A stretch of 64,000 nucleotides of DNA from Solibacteraceae bacterium. GTDB lineage: Bacteria; Acidobacteriota; Terriglobia; Bryobacterales; Bryobacteraceae. The DNA lies in NCBI GenBank assembly GCA_021324015.1, contig JAJPJX010000093.1:62001-126000 (forward strand). The letters run 5' to 3'. Below, in pieces: positions 14,101-23,945 of this stretch; within the stretch, counting starts at the first letter, position 1, and each line of letters starts with the position of its first letter. The notes below the pieces were generated by a model. It worked only from the letters and a program-made list of their open reading frames with translations, was not told where the DNA came from and did no database searches. A program made the position numbers and the translations under genes.

Positions 14101-14579
14101 AGACCGTGCGGGAGTTGAAAGGGGAAGAAGTCCTGCCGGAGGTGCATTCCAGTCTGAATCTTGGTTTGGACATCCGCATTCCCTCGGACTACATCTCGGA
14201 CGAGAACCAGCGCCTGCGGGCCTACCGCCAGATCGCCAACGCGGGCGATGCAGCCTCGCGCGAGCGGGTGGAAAAAGACCTGGAAGACCGGTACGGGCCC
14301 GCGCCCGACGAGGTTCGCCACCTGCTGGACTATTCCGAGCTCAAGACTACGGCAGAGAAACTGGGGATCGAGGTGATCGACCGCCGGCACGGCTTGCTGA
14401 ACGTCAAGTTTCATGCCCAGACGCGGGTGGACCCGGCCCGGCTGATGCACCTGGTGCGCCGCAACCGGGGAGCGCAGTTCACTCCCGCCGGCATGCTGCT
14501 GCTGCCACTCGACGGCGTGTCCGCGCCCAGGGAAATTCTGGACTTTCTGCGGGAGCGCCTGGCCGAATTACACGCGTAG
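11103..14579 (+). CDS. mfd: Transcription-repair coupling factor
   Basis: An 1158-residue protein close to the usual Mfd length (1148). It displaces RNA polymerase stalled at lesions and recruits UvrA. N-terminal UvrB-like module (residues 1-340), CarD-like polymerase-binding domain starting [17 protein letters not shown] (about 495), RecG-like helicase with Walker A GDVGFGKT at 647-654 and DEEQ at 748-751, and a C-terminal TRCF domain. I place the start at TTG 11103, overlapping the upstream stop as TTGA, since the frame before it lies wholly inside the heptose adenylyltransferase gene and no ATG follows soon enough to keep the N-terminal module. Confidence 0.95.
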   Translation: MTHPAIRDLFLGLGRHPVFQELLKRLSDPGRYSLAGLTTTAKALYIVLLWQHFQRPLLVVVDGNKEAEALSEAIDTFYDLLAARRERGGPQLLSALDVLPMQGMSPHAEILERRAIGLWRLAEERAPITVLPVAAALLRLQPADFYRQLALHLRAGDEVLLDEVVAHLESIGYERREPVEMVGEYSVRGGILDVFSPESPKPVRLDLFGDQVESIRRFDPESQRSVLKIEECTLLPLSEYPRNRAVLSELGELLRESGTPARELPNPGEPFPGWELLVPMVRPRQASVFALSQRPMVVWDEPAQIRGATERFWKRLAQAEPSAAFDPARIFMNWDELEAAAESLPQLGMEELELGGQSSAFYVPTRPSMSFRGNMQVAIAEARTLVESGHRVAFFAASTGELERVADIFNEYGVAYQLGLEQSESTPEYLAERAYMAGSVASIYLIRGQIAHGVIFRDALLAVFGSEDLFESSELVARAPAAKSHLATFSADLIDLKPGDYVVHVEHGVAQYLGLREIAQGEAKGDYMLLEYAGGSKLYVPLTRMDLVQRFRGAGDSPPALDRMGGSTWTRTKTRVKAKMRDMADELLKLYAQRRMTEGFAFSPDSNWQREFEDAFEYTETRDQVTAIQEIKRDMQNPQPMDRLLCGDVGFGKTEVVMRAAFKALGDGKQVAVLAPTTVLTFQHFETFKRRFQPFPVRIEMFSRFRSPKELKAALADLSEGRVDIAIGTHRLLSQDVVFRDLGLVIVDEEQRFGVKHKERLKQLKKSVDVVTMSATPIPRTLHMSLLGLRDMSVIETPPKDRLAIHTVVAHFHPELVRSAVELELGRGGQVYFLHNRVDSIWARAASIQELVPQARIGVGHGQMGEAELEHTMLRFMRHEYDVFVCTTIVENGLDIPLANTIVIENAERYGLSELYQLRGRVGRSNRRAYAYLLVPPDSELTEVARKRLAALKEFSDLGAGFKIAALDLELRGAGNLLGGEQHGHINAVGFDMYVRMLEETVRELKGEEVLPEVHSSLNLGLDIRIPSDYISDENQRLRAYRQIANAGDAASRERVEKDLEDRYGPAPDEVRHLLDYSELKTTAEKLGIEVIDRRHGLLNVKFHAQTRVDPARLMHLVRRNRGAQFTPAGMLLLPLDGVSAPREILDFLRERLAELHA

Positions 14580-14598
14580 GAACGCCGGCGCCCAATGG

Positions 14599-14614
14599 TA
14601 AAATAGGTTCGCTA
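14599..14614 (+). promoter_or_regulatory. -10-like TAAAAT directly before the SurA-like gene
   Basis: TAAAAT at 14599-14604 lies 9 nt before the ATG at 14614, so a transcript starting there would have almost no leader. No good -35 is seen at 17 nt. The gene can also be read from mfd, whose stop is 34 nt upstream. Confidence 0.3.
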
Positions 14615-15819
14615 TGCATGTGCGGTCTTTGGGGCTACTGATAGTGTCGCTGGCGACGGCTTCGGCGGCGGACGTGCGGGTGGTCGAGGAGATTGTCGCC
14701 AAAGTCAACGGCGACATCATTACGCGCACCGAACTCGAACATACGCGGCAGAGCATCGAAGCGGAGCTGCGCCAGCAGGGTCTCTCGGGGCAAAAACTGC
14801 GCGAGGCCGCCGATCAGCGGGCAAAGGACGCGCTGCGGGATCAGATCGACCAGTTGCTGCTGGTGCAGAAGGGCAAAGACCTGAACATCAACGTGGACCC
14901 GGATGTTACCAGGCGCATCGCCGAGATCCAGTTGCAGAGCAAGATTGTGGATCCCGACAAGTTCCACGAGTGGCTTCACGAGCAGACCGGGATGTCCTTC
15001 GAGGACTTCAAGTCGCAGATGAAAAATCAGCTCCTGACGCAACGCGTGGTCGGGCAAGAGATCGGCTCGCGGATCAACATCCCGGACGCGGAGAAGCGCA
15101 AGTATTACGAGGACCACAAGAAGGACTTCATCCGGCAGGAAGAGGTCTTTCTGCGGCAGATCCTGATTTCGACCGAAGGCAAGACGCCGGAGCAGGTGGC
15201 GGCCGCCGAGAAAAAGGCCAAGGACCTGGTGGCCCGCGCCCGGAAAGGGGAGAAATTTGCCGACCTGGCGCGCGACAATTCGGATGATCCGGAGACCGCG
15301 CGCAACGGCGGCGAGCTGCCACCCTACGGGCGGGGCCAGTTGATCAAACAGATCGAAGACGTGGTCTTCAAGGCCAACCGGGGTTACGTCACCGACCCGA
15401 TCAAGGTGCGCAACGGATTCCTGGTCCTGAAGGTCGAGGAGCGTTACGAAGCCGGCCAGGCCAGCTACGAAGAAGTGGAAAACCAGATCGATGAGCAGCT
15501 CAGGATGCCGCTGATGCAGCCCAAGGTGCGTACGTACCTGACTAAGCTGCGGGAAGACGCGTTTCTGGAGATTCGCGGCGGCTACGTGGACAGCGGCGCG
15601 GCGCCCGGCAAAGACACCGCCTGGAAAGACCCGGCGCAATTGAAGCCCGAGACCGTCACCAAGGAGGAAGTGGCCTCGCGGCGCAAGCGCAAGCTGCTGT
15701 GGGTCATTCCGGCGGGACACAAGAAGGTGAAGCCGGAAGAGGCGCCGTCTGCGGCCGCGCAGCCTCCGGCAACTGCCGCCCCGGCGTCGGCGGCCTCCGC
15801 ACCCACTCCGGCCAAGTAA
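14614..15819 (+). CDS. SurA-like periplasmic peptidyl-prolyl isomerase
   Basis: A 401-residue exported protein with a signal peptide (MHVRSLGLLIVSLATASAAD) and the SurA layout: N-terminal chaperone region beginning VAKVNGDIITRTELEH and rich in helices, then one parvulin domain (about 178-275) with FLRQILIS, KFADLARDNSDDP and GGELPPYGRGQL, and a long Ala/Pro tail. It should help fold outer-membrane proteins and isomerise prolyl bonds. Only one parvulin repeat is seen versus two in E. coli SurA, so PrsA/PpiD-type naming would also fit. The ATG is preceded by a near -10 sequence, see the separate entry. Confidence 0.88.
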   Translation: MHVRSLGLLIVSLATASAADVRVVEEIVAKVNGDIITRTELEHTRQSIEAELRQQGLSGQKLREAADQRAKDALRDQIDQLLLVQKGKDLNINVDPDVTRRIAEIQLQSKIVDPDKFHEWLHEQTGMSFEDFKSQMKNQLLTQRVVGQEIGSRINIPDAEKRKYYEDHKKDFIRQEEVFLRQILISTEGKTPEQVAAAEKKAKDLVARARKGEKFADLARDNSDDPETARNGGELPPYGRGQLIKQIEDVVFKANRGYVTDPIKVRNGFLVLKVEERYEAGQASYEEVENQIDEQLRMPLMQPKVRTYLTKLREDAFLEIRGGYVDSGAAPGKDTAWKDPAQLKPETVTKEEVASRRKRKLLWVIPAGHKKVKPEEAPSAAAQPPATAAPASAASAPTPAK

Positions 15820-15835
15820 CGGCGTTGCCGACAGA

Positions 15836-16969
15836 ATGAAATCTCCTTACGTCAGCGAGCTCGAACCCAATCGAGTCATCACCAGCAATTTCCTGGTGCA
15901 TTCCAAGGAAATTCGCCAGAAAAAGAGCGGCGAACTCTATCTTTCCCTCCTGCTGGGCGACCGGACTGGGGAACTGGACGCCAAGATGTGGGACAACGTG
16001 GGGGAGGTGGTGGAAGCCTTCGAACGGGACGATTTTGTCCGGGTGAAGGGCCTCATCCAGATTTTCCACAACCGGCCGCAGCTCACCATCCACAAGATGC
16101 GTCGCCTGGACGACAGCGAGGTGGACTTCGCCGATTACTTCCCGGCGTCGCAGCGCGACCCGGAGGAGATGTGGAAGGAGCTCCGCGGCGTCATCGACCG
16201 CATCCAGAATCCGCACCTGCGGGCGCTGCTGAACGCCCTGATGGACGACGAAGAGATCGGGCGCCGGTACCGCGCCGCGCCGGCGGCCAAGCAGATTCAC
16301 CACGCTTTTCTGGGCGGCCTGATCGAACACGTGCTCTCGGTGTGCGTGCTGGCGGGCATGGCCGCGAAGCACTACCGGAGCATCGACGGCGACCTGCTGC
16401 TCGCCGGCGTGATCCTGCACGACATCGGAAAGATCTACGAGCTGAGCTATGACCGCGGCTTCGGCTACACGGCCGAGGGTCAACTGCTGGGACACATGAT
16501 GATCGCCCTGCGCCTGGTGGGAGAGAAACTGCGCGGCCTGCCGGACTTCCCGCCGCAGTTGCGGACGCTGGTGGAACACATGATCATCAGCCACCACGGG
16601 CAACTGGAGTTCGGCTCGCCCAAGGTGCCGCTGTTTCCAGAGGCCCTGCTGCTGCACTACCTGGACGATCTGGACTCCAAGATGGAGTGCATGCGGGCCC
16701 TCGTCGAGAACGACCGCCAGGTGGAAGGTTTGTTTACGGGCTTCAGTTCCTCGCTGGAGCGCGCCGTGCTGAAGAAGGCGAAGTACCTTGCGGGCGAGGC
16801 CGGGCCGGTTCGGCCTGCCCGTCCCCCGGCGGCAACGCCGGCAGCCCCGGGACCAACTCCGCCGCCGGCCACCCATCCGCTGTTTACCGCCCCGGCGACG
16901 AACAATTCGCTGTTCGCGGACAAACTCAAGCAGGCCTTGGGCGGCCCCAATCCGGAGCAGGAGGGCTGA
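15836..16969 (+). CDS. 3'-5' exonuclease/phosphohydrolase YhaM-like (OB fold plus HD domain)
   Basis: A 377-residue cytosolic protein. Residues 1-100 form an OB nucleic-acid-binding fold (KKSGELYLSLLLGDRTGELD, then FVRVKGLIQIFHNRPQLT), and residues 150-300 form an HD domain with HHAFLGGLIEHVLSV and LLAGVILHDIGK, the H...HD metal site. This is the YhaM arrangement, a Mn-dependent 3'-5' exoribonuclease in Firmicutes. The last 60 residues are a Pro/Ala-rich linker ending in a short basic stretch. Its stop is 1 nt before the ATG of a BlaI-like repressor whose ribosome site lies in its last codons. Confidence 0.88.
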   Translation: MKSPYVSELEPNRVITSNFLVHSKEIRQKKSGELYLSLLLGDRTGELDAKMWDNVGEVVEAFERDDFVRVKGLIQIFHNRPQLTIHKMRRLDDSEVDFADYFPASQRDPEEMWKELRGVIDRIQNPHLRALLNALMDDEEIGRRYRAAPAAKQIHHAFLGGLIEHVLSVCVLAGMAAKHYRSIDGDLLLAGVILHDIGKIYELSYDRGFGYTAEGQLLGHMMIALRLVGEKLRGLPDFPPQLRTLVEHMIISHHGQLEFGSPKVPLFPEALLLHYLDDLDSKMECMRALVENDRQVEGLFTGFSSSLERAVLKKAKYLAGEAGPVRPARPPAATPAAPGPTPPPATHPLFTAPATNNSLFADKLKQALGGPNPEQEG

Positions 16970-16970
16970 A

Positions 16971-17357
16971 ATGCGGCACGCCGGAGCGGCTCGCGAGGTT
17001 CCTCCGCCGTTGGAGATGCTGTGCCTGCGCGCGCTTTGGACGCTCGGGGAAGGGAACGTCAAGGCCGTGCAGGAGGCCGTGGCGGGCACGCGGACCCTGG
17101 CGTACACGACGGTGATGACGGTGCTGGACCGGCTGGCGCGCCGGGGAGTGATCTCCCGGCGGAAAGTCGGCCGCGCGTTCCTCTACACTCCGCTCCTCAC
17201 GCGCAACTCGGTGCAGCGGCGCGCGCTTAAAGAGTTCCTGGAGGGTTACTTCGACGGCTCCGCGGAACAGCTTCTGGAACTGTTGCGCCACCCGGAGCCC
17301 GGCGCATCCGCCGAGCCCGCCCGCGCCGAGGCCCGCCTGGATACGGCCCTGTTGTAG
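16971..17357 (+). CDS. BlaI/MecI-type transcriptional repressor
   Basis: A 128-residue winged-helix protein. LEMLCLRALWTLGEGNVKAV and TTVMTVLDRLARRGVISRRK match the BlaI/MecI DNA-binding domain, and the C-terminal part with the dimer helix is short. Start chosen at ATG 16971, which follows AGGAGG in the end of the YhaM-like gene by 7-8 nt; longer readings pass through that gene. The usual partner, a BlaR1-type membrane metalloprotease sensor, is not adjacent: carA follows instead. Its target and inducer are therefore unknown. Confidence 0.85.
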   Translation: MRHAGAAREVPPPLEMLCLRALWTLGEGNVKAVQEAVAGTRTLAYTTVMTVLDRLARRGVISRRKVGRAFLYTPLLTRNSVQRRALKEFLEGYFDGSAEQLLELLRHPEPGASAEPARAEARLDTALL

Positions 17358-17395
17358 GCGGCGCGCGGCGTTTTCAACGGTCCGCAGGGGTGCGC

Positions 17396-17436
17396 TAAAA
17401 TAAGACTTATCCATTCCTAGGAGGGACACCGGATTG
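17396..17436 (+). promoter_or_regulatory. Putative carA -10 element and ribosome site deciding a TTG start
   Basis: TAAAAT at 17396-17401 could be a -10; the only -35-like hexamer at the right distance (TTCAAC, 17373-17378) is weak. AGGAGG at 17419-17424 then sits about 9 nt before TTG 17434, which gives carA its normal N-terminus [11 protein letters not shown]. No ATG competes. Confidence 0.45.
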
Positions 17437-18561
17437 AGTTCAGCGTTCCTGGCCCTGGAAGACGGTACGGTCTTCCAAGGCAGGAGTTTTGGTGCGCCTG
17501 CCGAACGGTCGGGAGAGGTGGTCTTCAATACGGCCCTGACCGGCTACCAGGAGGTATTCACCGATCCCTCCTATGCCGGGCAGATTGTCATTCTCACTAA
17601 TCCGCAAATCGGCAACTACGGAACCACCCCCGAAGACAGCGAGGCAACCCGCCCGTACATCGAAGGCCTCGCGGTGCGCGAGTTCTCTCCGATCACCAGC
17701 AACTGGCGGTCCGACGAGGACGCCCGGCGGTTTCTGGCCAAACATGACATTCCGATCATTTCGGAGCTCGATACCCGCGCCCTGGTGCGCCACCTGCGCG
17801 CCCAGGGAGTGATGCGGGGCGTGCTTTCCGCCATCGAGAGCGACGCGCGGAAACTGGTGGAGAAGGCCCGCCGGATCCCGCGCATGGCGGGGCTCGATCT
17901 GGCCAGCAGGGTTTCGACGACGGCGACCTATTCCTGGAACGAGCCCGTGGAGGCCTGCTCGCCCTCCGAGCACATCCCGCCGGCGCCCGAGCCGCGCTTC
18001 CACGTGGTGGCCTACGATTTCGGAATCAAACACAATATTCTGCGCCGGTTGGTGCAGGCTGGCTGCCGCGTCACCGTGGTGCCGGCGCTGACCGCGGCGG
18101 AAGACGTGCTGGAGTTAGCGCCCGACGGAATTTTTCTATCGAACGGGCCTGGCGATCCCGAGCCGCTCGAAACCCAGGTGTCGAACGTCCGCAAGCTGAT
18201 CGGCAAGAAACCGGTGTTCGGCATCTGCCTGGGACACCAGATTCTGGGCCTGGCGGTGGGCGGCCGCACCTACAAGTTGAAATTCGGGCACCGCGGCGCC
18301 AACCACCCGGTCATCAACCGGCTCACCGAACGGGTGGAGATCACTTCGCACAACCACGGTTTCGCCGTGGATCCGGATTCGCTGAATCTCAACGAGGTCG
18401 AGATCACGCACGTCAACCTGAACGACCAGACGCTGGAGGGCTTCCGCCACCGCCACCATCCGGTCTTCTGCGTGCAGTATCACCCCGAAGCCGCTCCCGG
18501 ACCGCACGATTCGCACTACCTGTTTGACGATTTCGTGAAACTGATGGAAAACGAGCAGTAA
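17434..18561 (+). CDS. carA: Carbamoyl-phosphate synthase small (glutaminase) subunit
   Basis: A 375-residue subunit that hydrolyses glutamine and passes ammonia to CarB for carbamoyl phosphate, feeding pyrimidine and arginine synthesis. N-terminal small-chain domain starts [16 protein letters not shown], and the class I glutaminase domain has nucleophile C265 in GICLGHQ and H350/E352 in QYHPEA. Start is TTG at 17434 with AGGAGG upstream. carB follows after 4 nt, so both are one operon. Confidence 0.97.
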   Translation: MSSAFLALEDGTVFQGRSFGAPAERSGEVVFNTALTGYQEVFTDPSYAGQIVILTNPQIGNYGTTPEDSEATRPYIEGLAVREFSPITSNWRSDEDARRFLAKHDIPIISELDTRALVRHLRAQGVMRGVLSAIESDARKLVEKARRIPRMAGLDLASRVSTTATYSWNEPVEACSPSEHIPPAPEPRFHVVAYDFGIKHNILRRLVQAGCRVTVVPALTAAEDVLELAPDGIFLSNGPGDPEPLETQVSNVRKLIGKKPVFGICLGHQILGLAVGGRTYKLKFGHRGANHPVINRLTERVEITSHNHGFAVDPDSLNLNEVEITHVNLNDQTLEGFRHRHHPVFCVQYHPEAAPGPHDSHYLFDDFVKLMENEQ

Positions 18562-18565
18562 GCGG

Positions 18566-21500
18566 ATGCCCCGACGCAACGATATCCACCGAATCCTGAT
18601 CATCGGCTCCGGTCCGATCGTGATCGGCCAGGCCTGTGAATTCGATTACTCCGGCACGCAGGCGGCCAAGGCGCTGCGGGCGGACGGCTTTGAAGTGGTC
18701 CTGGTCAACTCCAACCCGGCCACCATCATGACCGACCCCGAGCTGGCCGATCGCACCTACGTGGAGCCGCTCAGCCGGCGATATGTGGAGGAGATCATCC
18801 GCAAGGAGCGTCCCGACGCGCTGCTCTCCACCGTCGGCGGCCAGACCGGCTTGAACCTTTCGGTGGAACTGGCCGAAGCAGGCATTCTCGAAAAGTACGG
18901 GGTGGAGCTGATCGGCGCCAAGATTGAGGCCATTAAGAAGGCCGAGGACCGGCTGCTGTTCAAGGATGCCATGCGGGCCATCGGCCTCGAGACGCCGCAG
19001 TCCCGCCTGGTCAAGAACGTGGCCGCCGGGCTGGAGTTTGCCGAGCAGACCGGCTACCCCTGCATCCTGCGCCCGAGCTTCACGCTGGGTGGCACCGGGG
19101 GCGGCATCGCCTACAACCGCGAGGAACTGGCCGAGATTCTGGAGCGCGGCCTGGATCTTTCTCCGGTGCACGAAGTGCTCATCGAAGAAAGCGTCCTGGG
19201 ATGGAAGGAATTCGAGCTGGAGGTGATGCGCGACCTGGCGGACAACTGCATCATTGTCTGCTCGATCGAAAATTTCGATCCCATGGGCGTGCACACGGGA
19301 GATTCCATCACGGTGGCTCCCGCGCAGACGCTCACCGACCGCGAATACCAGATGATGCGCGACGGCGCCATCCGCTGTTTGCGCGAAATCGGGGTGGACA
19401 CGGGCGGCTCCAACGTGCAGTTCGCCATTGATCCCGGCAGCGGGCGGATGGTGATCATCGAGATGAATCCGCGCGTCTCGCGCAGTTCGGCGCTGGCGTC
19501 CAAGGCGACCGGCTTCCCCATCGCCAAGATCGCCGCCAAGCTGGCTGTGGGCTACCGCCTGGACGAGATCCGCAACGACATCACGCGCAAGACCCCGGCC
19601 TGTTTCGAGCCGACCATCGACTACGTCGTGGCGAAGATTCCCAAGTGGCAGTTCGAAAAGTTCCCGGGCGCGGAAGCGGCTCTGGGCACGCAGATGAAGT
19701 CCGTCGGCGAGGTCATGGCCATCGGACGCACCTTCAAGCAGGCATTGTGGAAAGGCATGCGCAGCCTGGAGACGGGCAAGGCGTTCGGTTCGGAGAAGCT
19801 GGAAAAGAGCCTGATCAGCCAGAGGCTCATCACCCCCACCCCGGACCGCCTGAACTACATCCGCTTCGCATTTCAGAACGGCTACAGCGTGGAGCAGGTG
19901 CGGGAGCTGACTTCCATCGACCCGTGGTTTCTGGAACAGGTCAAGGAAGTGGTGGATCTCGAGGGAGAGTTGAATCGGCTCGCGGTCGAGACGGTGTCCC
20001 GGGAAGTGCTGGCGCAGGCGAAGCGCTACGGCATTTCCGACGCGCAACTGGCGCGCGGCTGGAACACGGACGAACTCGCCGTGCGCGAACGGCGCAAAGC
20101 GCTGGGAGTGCGCGCGGTGTTCAACCGGGTGGACACTTGCGCCGCGGAGTTCGAAAGCTTCACCCCCTACCTCTATTCCAGCTACGAAAGCGCCTGCGAG
20201 GCGGACCCCTCGGACCGCAAAAAGGTCATGATCCTGGGCAGCGGACCGAACCGCATCGGCCAGGGGATCGAGTTCGATTACTGCTGCTGCCATGCCTCCT
20301 TCGCGCTCCAGGATGAAGGCATCGAGTCCATCATGGTCAACTGCAACCCGGAGACGGTTTCCACCGACTACGACACCAGTGACCGGCTGTACTTCGAGCC
20401 TCTGACGCTGGAGCACGTGCTGAACATCTACGACACGGAGAAGCCCGACGGCGTGATTGTGCAGTTCGGCGGGCAGACGCCGCTGACCCTGGCGCTGCCG
20501 CTCGAGCGGCTCGGCGTGCCGATCATCGGCACGGACCCCAAGAACATCGATCTGGCCGAGGACCGCAAGCTGTTCGGCAAGCTGCTGGACGACCTGGGCG
20601 TCCCCGCGCCCGAGAACGGCACGGCTACCAGTGTGGAGGAAGCCTGCGCGGTGGCGGGACGCATCGGCTACCCGGTGCTGGTGCGCCCCAGCTACGTGCT
20701 GGGCGGCCGGGCGATGGTGATCGCCTACGACGAGGAGATGGTGCGCCAGTACATGCGCGAGGCCGTCACTTTCTCGCAGGATCGTCCGGTGCTGATCGAC
20801 CGCTTCCTGGAGGACGCCACGGAGATCGACGTGGATGCGCTCTCTGACAGTGAGGACGTGCTCATCGCGGGCATCATGGAGCACATCGAGGAGGCGGGCG
20901 TGCACTCCGGCGACAGCTCCTGCGTGCTGCCGGCCAAGACCCTCACGCCGCAGCAGTTGGGCACTATCGAGGACTACACCGTGCGGCTGGCGAAGGCCCT
21001 GCACGTGATCGGGCTGATGAACGTGCAGTACGCCATCCGCAACGGCAAGGTGTACGTGCTGGAAGTGAACCCGCGGGCTTCGCGCACGGTTCCCTACGTA
21101 AGCAAGGCCACCGGCGTGCCGCTGCCCAAGATTGCGGTAGGACTGATGCTCGGCCGCAAGCTCCGGGAGTTCTCGTCTCTCACCGGCGGGCGGACCGATG
21201 GGGTGTTGACTGTGCCGCAGGACTTCGTGAAATCGCCGGTGTTCCCCTTCAACAAGTTTCCCGGAGTGGATCCCGCCTTAGGACCGGAGATGCGCTCCAC
21301 CGGAGAGGTGATGGGCGTGGGCGAGAATTTCGGCGAAGCCTTCGCCAAGGCGCAGCTCAGCGCCGGCACGCCGCTGCCCGAGAAGGGCACGGTGTTCGTC
21401 AGTGTGAACGACCATCACAAAGCGGAGGCGGTGGAAGTCGCGCGCCGGTTCGCCGCGCTGGGCTTCCAACTGGTTGCCACGCGGGGCACCGCCGCTGCGC

Positions 21501-21796
21501 TTCAGGCCGCCGGCCTGCACTCGAAGACGGTTTTCAAAGTCAATGAAGGCCGGCCCAACGCCGTGGACCTACTGAAAGCGGGAGCCATCCAACTGGCCAT
21601 CTACACCACCACGGGCGCGCCGGCGTTCTTCGACGAGAAGGCCATCCGCCGCAGCGCGGTGATGTATCGCGTGCCATGCATCACCACCATGAGCGGAGCA
21701 CGCGCCGCGGCCGACGCGGTGGAAGCCCGCCGCCGCGATCCCATCCGCGTGTGGAGCCTGCAACAGATCCACGAGCAGAAACAAACGGCCGTGTGA
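18566..21796 (+). CDS. carB: Carbamoyl-phosphate synthase large subunit
   Basis: A 1076-residue protein, normal for CarB. Two homologous ATP-grasp halves are seen, each opening with a phosphate-binding strand ([19 protein letters not shown] near residue 12 and [17 protein letters not shown] near 556). The first half activates bicarbonate and the second phosphorylates carbamate. The C-terminal MGS-like allosteric domain (about 935-1076) includes [13 protein letters not shown] and [11 protein letters not shown]. Convergent with the arylsulfotransferase-like gene, with a hairpin between them. Confidence 0.98.
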   Translation: MPRRNDIHRILIIGSGPIVIGQACEFDYSGTQAAKALRADGFEVVLVNSNPATIMTDPELADRTYVEPLSRRYVEEIIRKERPDALLSTVGGQTGLNLSVELAEAGILEKYGVELIGAKIEAIKKAEDRLLFKDAMRAIGLETPQSRLVKNVAAGLEFAEQTGYPCILRPSFTLGGTGGGIAYNREELAEILERGLDLSPVHEVLIEESVLGWKEFELEVMRDLADNCIIVCSIENFDPMGVHTGDSITVAPAQTLTDREYQMMRDGAIRCLREIGVDTGGSNVQFAIDPGSGRMVIIEMNPRVSRSSALASKATGFPIAKIAAKLAVGYRLDEIRNDITRKTPACFEPTIDYVVAKIPKWQFEKFPGAEAALGTQMKSVGEVMAIGRTFKQALWKGMRSLETGKAFGSEKLEKSLISQRLITPTPDRLNYIRFAFQNGYSVEQVRELTSIDPWFLEQVKEVVDLEGELNRLAVETVSREVLAQAKRYGISDAQLARGWNTDELAVRERRKALGVRAVFNRVDTCAAEFESFTPYLYSSYESACEADPSDRKKVMILGSGPNRIGQGIEFDYCCCHASFALQDEGIESIMVNCNPETVSTDYDTSDRLYFEPLTLEHVLNIYDTEKPDGVIVQFGGQTPLTLALPLERLGVPIIGTDPKNIDLAEDRKLFGKLLDDLGVPAPENGTATSVEEACAVAGRIGYPVLVRPSYVLGGRAMVIAYDEEMVRQYMREAVTFSQDRPVLIDRFLEDATEIDVDALSDSEDVLIAGIMEHIEEAGVHSGDSSCVLPAKTLTPQQLGTIEDYTVRLAKALHVIGLMNVQYAIRNGKVYVLEVNPRASRTVPYVSKATGVPLPKIAVGLMLGRKLREFSSLTGGRTDGVLTVPQDFVKSPVFPFNKFPGVDPALGPEMRSTGEVMGVGENFGEAFAKAQLSAGTPLPEKGTVFVSVNDHHKAEAVEVARRFAALGFQLVATRGTAAALQAAGLHSKTVFKVNEGRPNAVDLLKAGAIQLAIYTTTGAPAFFDEKAIRRSAVMYRVPCITTMSGARAAADAVEARRRDPIRVWSLQQIHEQKQTAV

Positions 21797-21822
21797 AGCC
21801 GCTCCGCTCCGTAACGGGCAGG

Positions 21823-21848
21823 GATCGAGTTCAACATGAACCTCGATC
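21823..21848. terminator. Hairpin between convergent carB and arylsulfotransferase genes
   Basis: Arms GATCGAGTTCA (21823-21833) and TGAA-c-CTCGATC (21837-21848) pair over 11 bp with one bulged C and a 3-nt loop. It lies in the 89-nt gap between two convergent genes, where a shared terminator is expected, but no U-run follows on either strand, so it could also be a processing or pausing hairpin. Confidence 0.4.
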
Positions 21849-21885
21849 TGCGTGATCACGCGGACCGGTTTGCCAGCCGGCGCTG

Positions 21886-23733
21886 TCATTGCAGGTATGT
21901 GCGGCACTCCCAGTCGAGCGGTCGCTGTCCGGGACGGCAGCGTTGCACGGAGTCCACTCCTGGCGCAGGAGCTTCGGCAGTATACAGGTCGGGCATCCAA
22001 AATGTCCGCACCTCGGGGGCGTGCACATGCGCCTGGTACAACAGGTTCCCGGACCGGTCGAACTCAAACAGATTGCAGCTATCGTCCGGCAGCCAGCCAC
22101 CACCGAAAAACGTGTTGCCGTTCGGAAGCGGCTCCGCGTTTCCCATGGCAAAGGAAAACCCTCCCACGTCGGCATTGACCAGCAGGGTGGCCGTCATGTT
22201 CTTCTGGTCCAACTGCAGGACCTGGGCGCGGCTGTGGGCATTGGCATCGACGGCCTGGCGCAGGTTGCCGTCGTCGAACACCCCGAGAATCGAATCGCTG
22301 CCGGGGGCGAAATACGGGCCGTGCTGATGGGAAAACCAGGGGTTCGGATCGCTCGAGTTCATCTGAAAATCGCCATCCTTGCCCAGCCGCCAGATGACAT
22401 CGCCGGAACCGGCCCCGTTGGCGAAATCGATCTTGATGATCCAGTCCTGGTGCCGGGCGGAAAACAAGATGTTGCCGTCAGACGTCAGTTGCAGAGCGTT
22501 ACCGTGCAGCCAATCCTGGGCCGTCGAGGCAAGGTACAGCGGCGGGCAGCCCGAGACCCCCTTGCTGCACGTCTCGCCGAGCGTGGCGGCCCGGTGCGGG
22601 TCCAAGTGATCGAAAGCATCCCAGGTCCACACCACTTGCAGGTCCGGGTCCAACGCTAGGATCATGTCTCCAAGCACATCCACGGCGCCGGGCCCTTGTA
22701 CGTCTGTCAGGATCCGCTCCGTGGTAGCCAGTACGAGCACTTTTCCGTCCTGCAGCCCGAGGGCTTCATGAGAAAAGGTGCCTATGGAGTGCAGGCCCAG
22801 CGCGGCCAGTTGCTCGTTGATGCGGGCGACGTTGGTTTCCCGCACGGTGTTGCCGGCCAGATCGAACTCCCGCATCAGCGACGCCGACTGATTGGCATTA
22901 CCCAGCAGAGAGTAAAAGTACCCGCCGTCCTGAACTCTCGTTACAGCGTTCAGTTTGCCAGTGTAATACCACAACAGATTGCCTGCCAGGTCCGTGGCAA
23001 ACGGCGGATTCCCCTGCCGGCTGTGCAGCAGGATGCCCCCGAAGGGCGCCGGTTGCAGTATGTCAATGGCGGGCAGATGCAGGGACACGGTGGGTGTGGT
23101 CACGGCCAATGCGGGGCCGTCTTCCAGCGCAGATGCAGTCTCGACGGTATGGTGCACCCGGTAGGTGGTGTCCGGCCGCATGCCGGCCAGATAGAAATTC
23201 ATGCTCCGGCCGGAGACACAGGGCTGAAACGGCGTAGATTGGACGGGTTCGTCGTTGACCTGGAACTGCACTCGCATACGGCTTCCCACGTCGCACGGCG
23301 GTGCACTGTAAAGGAACACGAGCGGATTGGCAGTCGGAGTGACGGCCGGCACGCCGCCCGCCACCAGGCTGGTCATCACGAATTCAGCCGTCATGGCGGC
23401 GCTCTCCCCGGTGGACGTGTCGCGGGCGGTCACCTCGATCTCGTATGGGCCGTCATGGTTCGTGGCGGTCCAGTCCAGGGTCGCGGAAGGTCCGTAGTCC
23501 TGGATGACCCGGAGGTCCGTGCCGGCCGGGGCAGCACGGAAGCGATACCACAGCGGGCCGGGACCGTCGCCGAAAGCGGCTGCACTCCAAGTCACCACTG
23601 TGCCAAGCGGCGCCGGAGACGGCACCGAGGGAGTCAACGACACCGAGACCGCGGCCTGCAGTCCTGCCGTTACGGAGGCCAGCGCAACCAGACAGGCCCC
23701 TGCCGGCGAGAGAGATAGAAAGCGCGTCTTCAT
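21886..23733 (-). CDS. Secreted arylsulfotransferase (ASST)-like protein
   Basis: A 615-residue protein with a signal peptide (cleavage near residue 27, ATAGLQAA) and a beta-rich body. Residues 28-220 look like Ig/fibronectin-type modules; from about 230 the sequence follows the six-bladed ASST propeller with HSRQGNPPFATDLAG, DWLHGNALQ, ILFSARHQDWIIKID and SHQHGPYF. In E. coli ASST histidines and an arginine in such blades form the sulfo-transfer site; H and R in WLHGN and SARHQD are the likely equivalents. It would move sulfate between phenols in the periplasm, or be a related non-enzymatic propeller. Five to six scattered Cys suggest disulfides. Confidence 0.75.
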   Translation of the reverse strand: MKTRFLSLSPAGACLVALASVTAGLQAAVSVSLTPSVPSPAPLGTVVTWSAAAFGDGPGPLWYRFRAAPAGTDLRVIQDYGPSATLDWTATNHDGPYEIEVTARDTSTGESAAMTAEFVMTSLVAGGVPAVTPTANPLVFLYSAPPCDVGSRMRVQFQVNDEPVQSTPFQPCVSGRSMNFYLAGMRPDTTYRVHHTVETASALEDGPALAVTTPTVSLHLPAIDILQPAPFGGILLHSRQGNPPFATDLAGNLLWYYTGKLNAVTRVQDGGYFYSLLGNANQSASLMREFDLAGNTVRETNVARINEQLAALGLHSIGTFSHEALGLQDGKVLVLATTERILTDVQGPGAVDVLGDMILALDPDLQVVWTWDAFDHLDPHRAATLGETCSKGVSGCPPLYLASTAQDWLHGNALQLTSDGNILFSARHQDWIIKIDFANGAGSGDVIWRLGKDGDFQMNSSDPNPWFSHQHGPYFAPGSDSILGVFDDGNLRQAVDANAHSRAQVLQLDQKNMTATLLVNADVGGFSFAMGNAEPLPNGNTFFGGGWLPDDSCNLFEFDRSGNLLYQAHVHAPEVRTFWMPDLYTAEAPAPGVDSVQRCRPGQRPLDWECRTYLQ

Positions 23734-23945
23734 TCGCTACATCCAGCGCGAGAAGGCGGGCTGCACCCGTTCCGACGTTCTGTTCGAATTCTATCGCTGC
23801 GGGTGGCGCCGGCCCATACTATCGCCAGGGTATTCCCCAGCGTTCGACACCGTAGAACACACGGCCACCGGCCTTGCGGAGAAGTTGCGCGAGTTTTCCT
23901 GGTGGCGGGACGGCTATATGATGGCGTTTAGAGAGGGTTGGAGGT

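Noticed and set aside
18413-21004. Long minus-strand frame opposite carB (863 codons)
   Set aside because: Antisense shadow of carB with the same His/Ala/Leu-rich composition and no recognisable motif.
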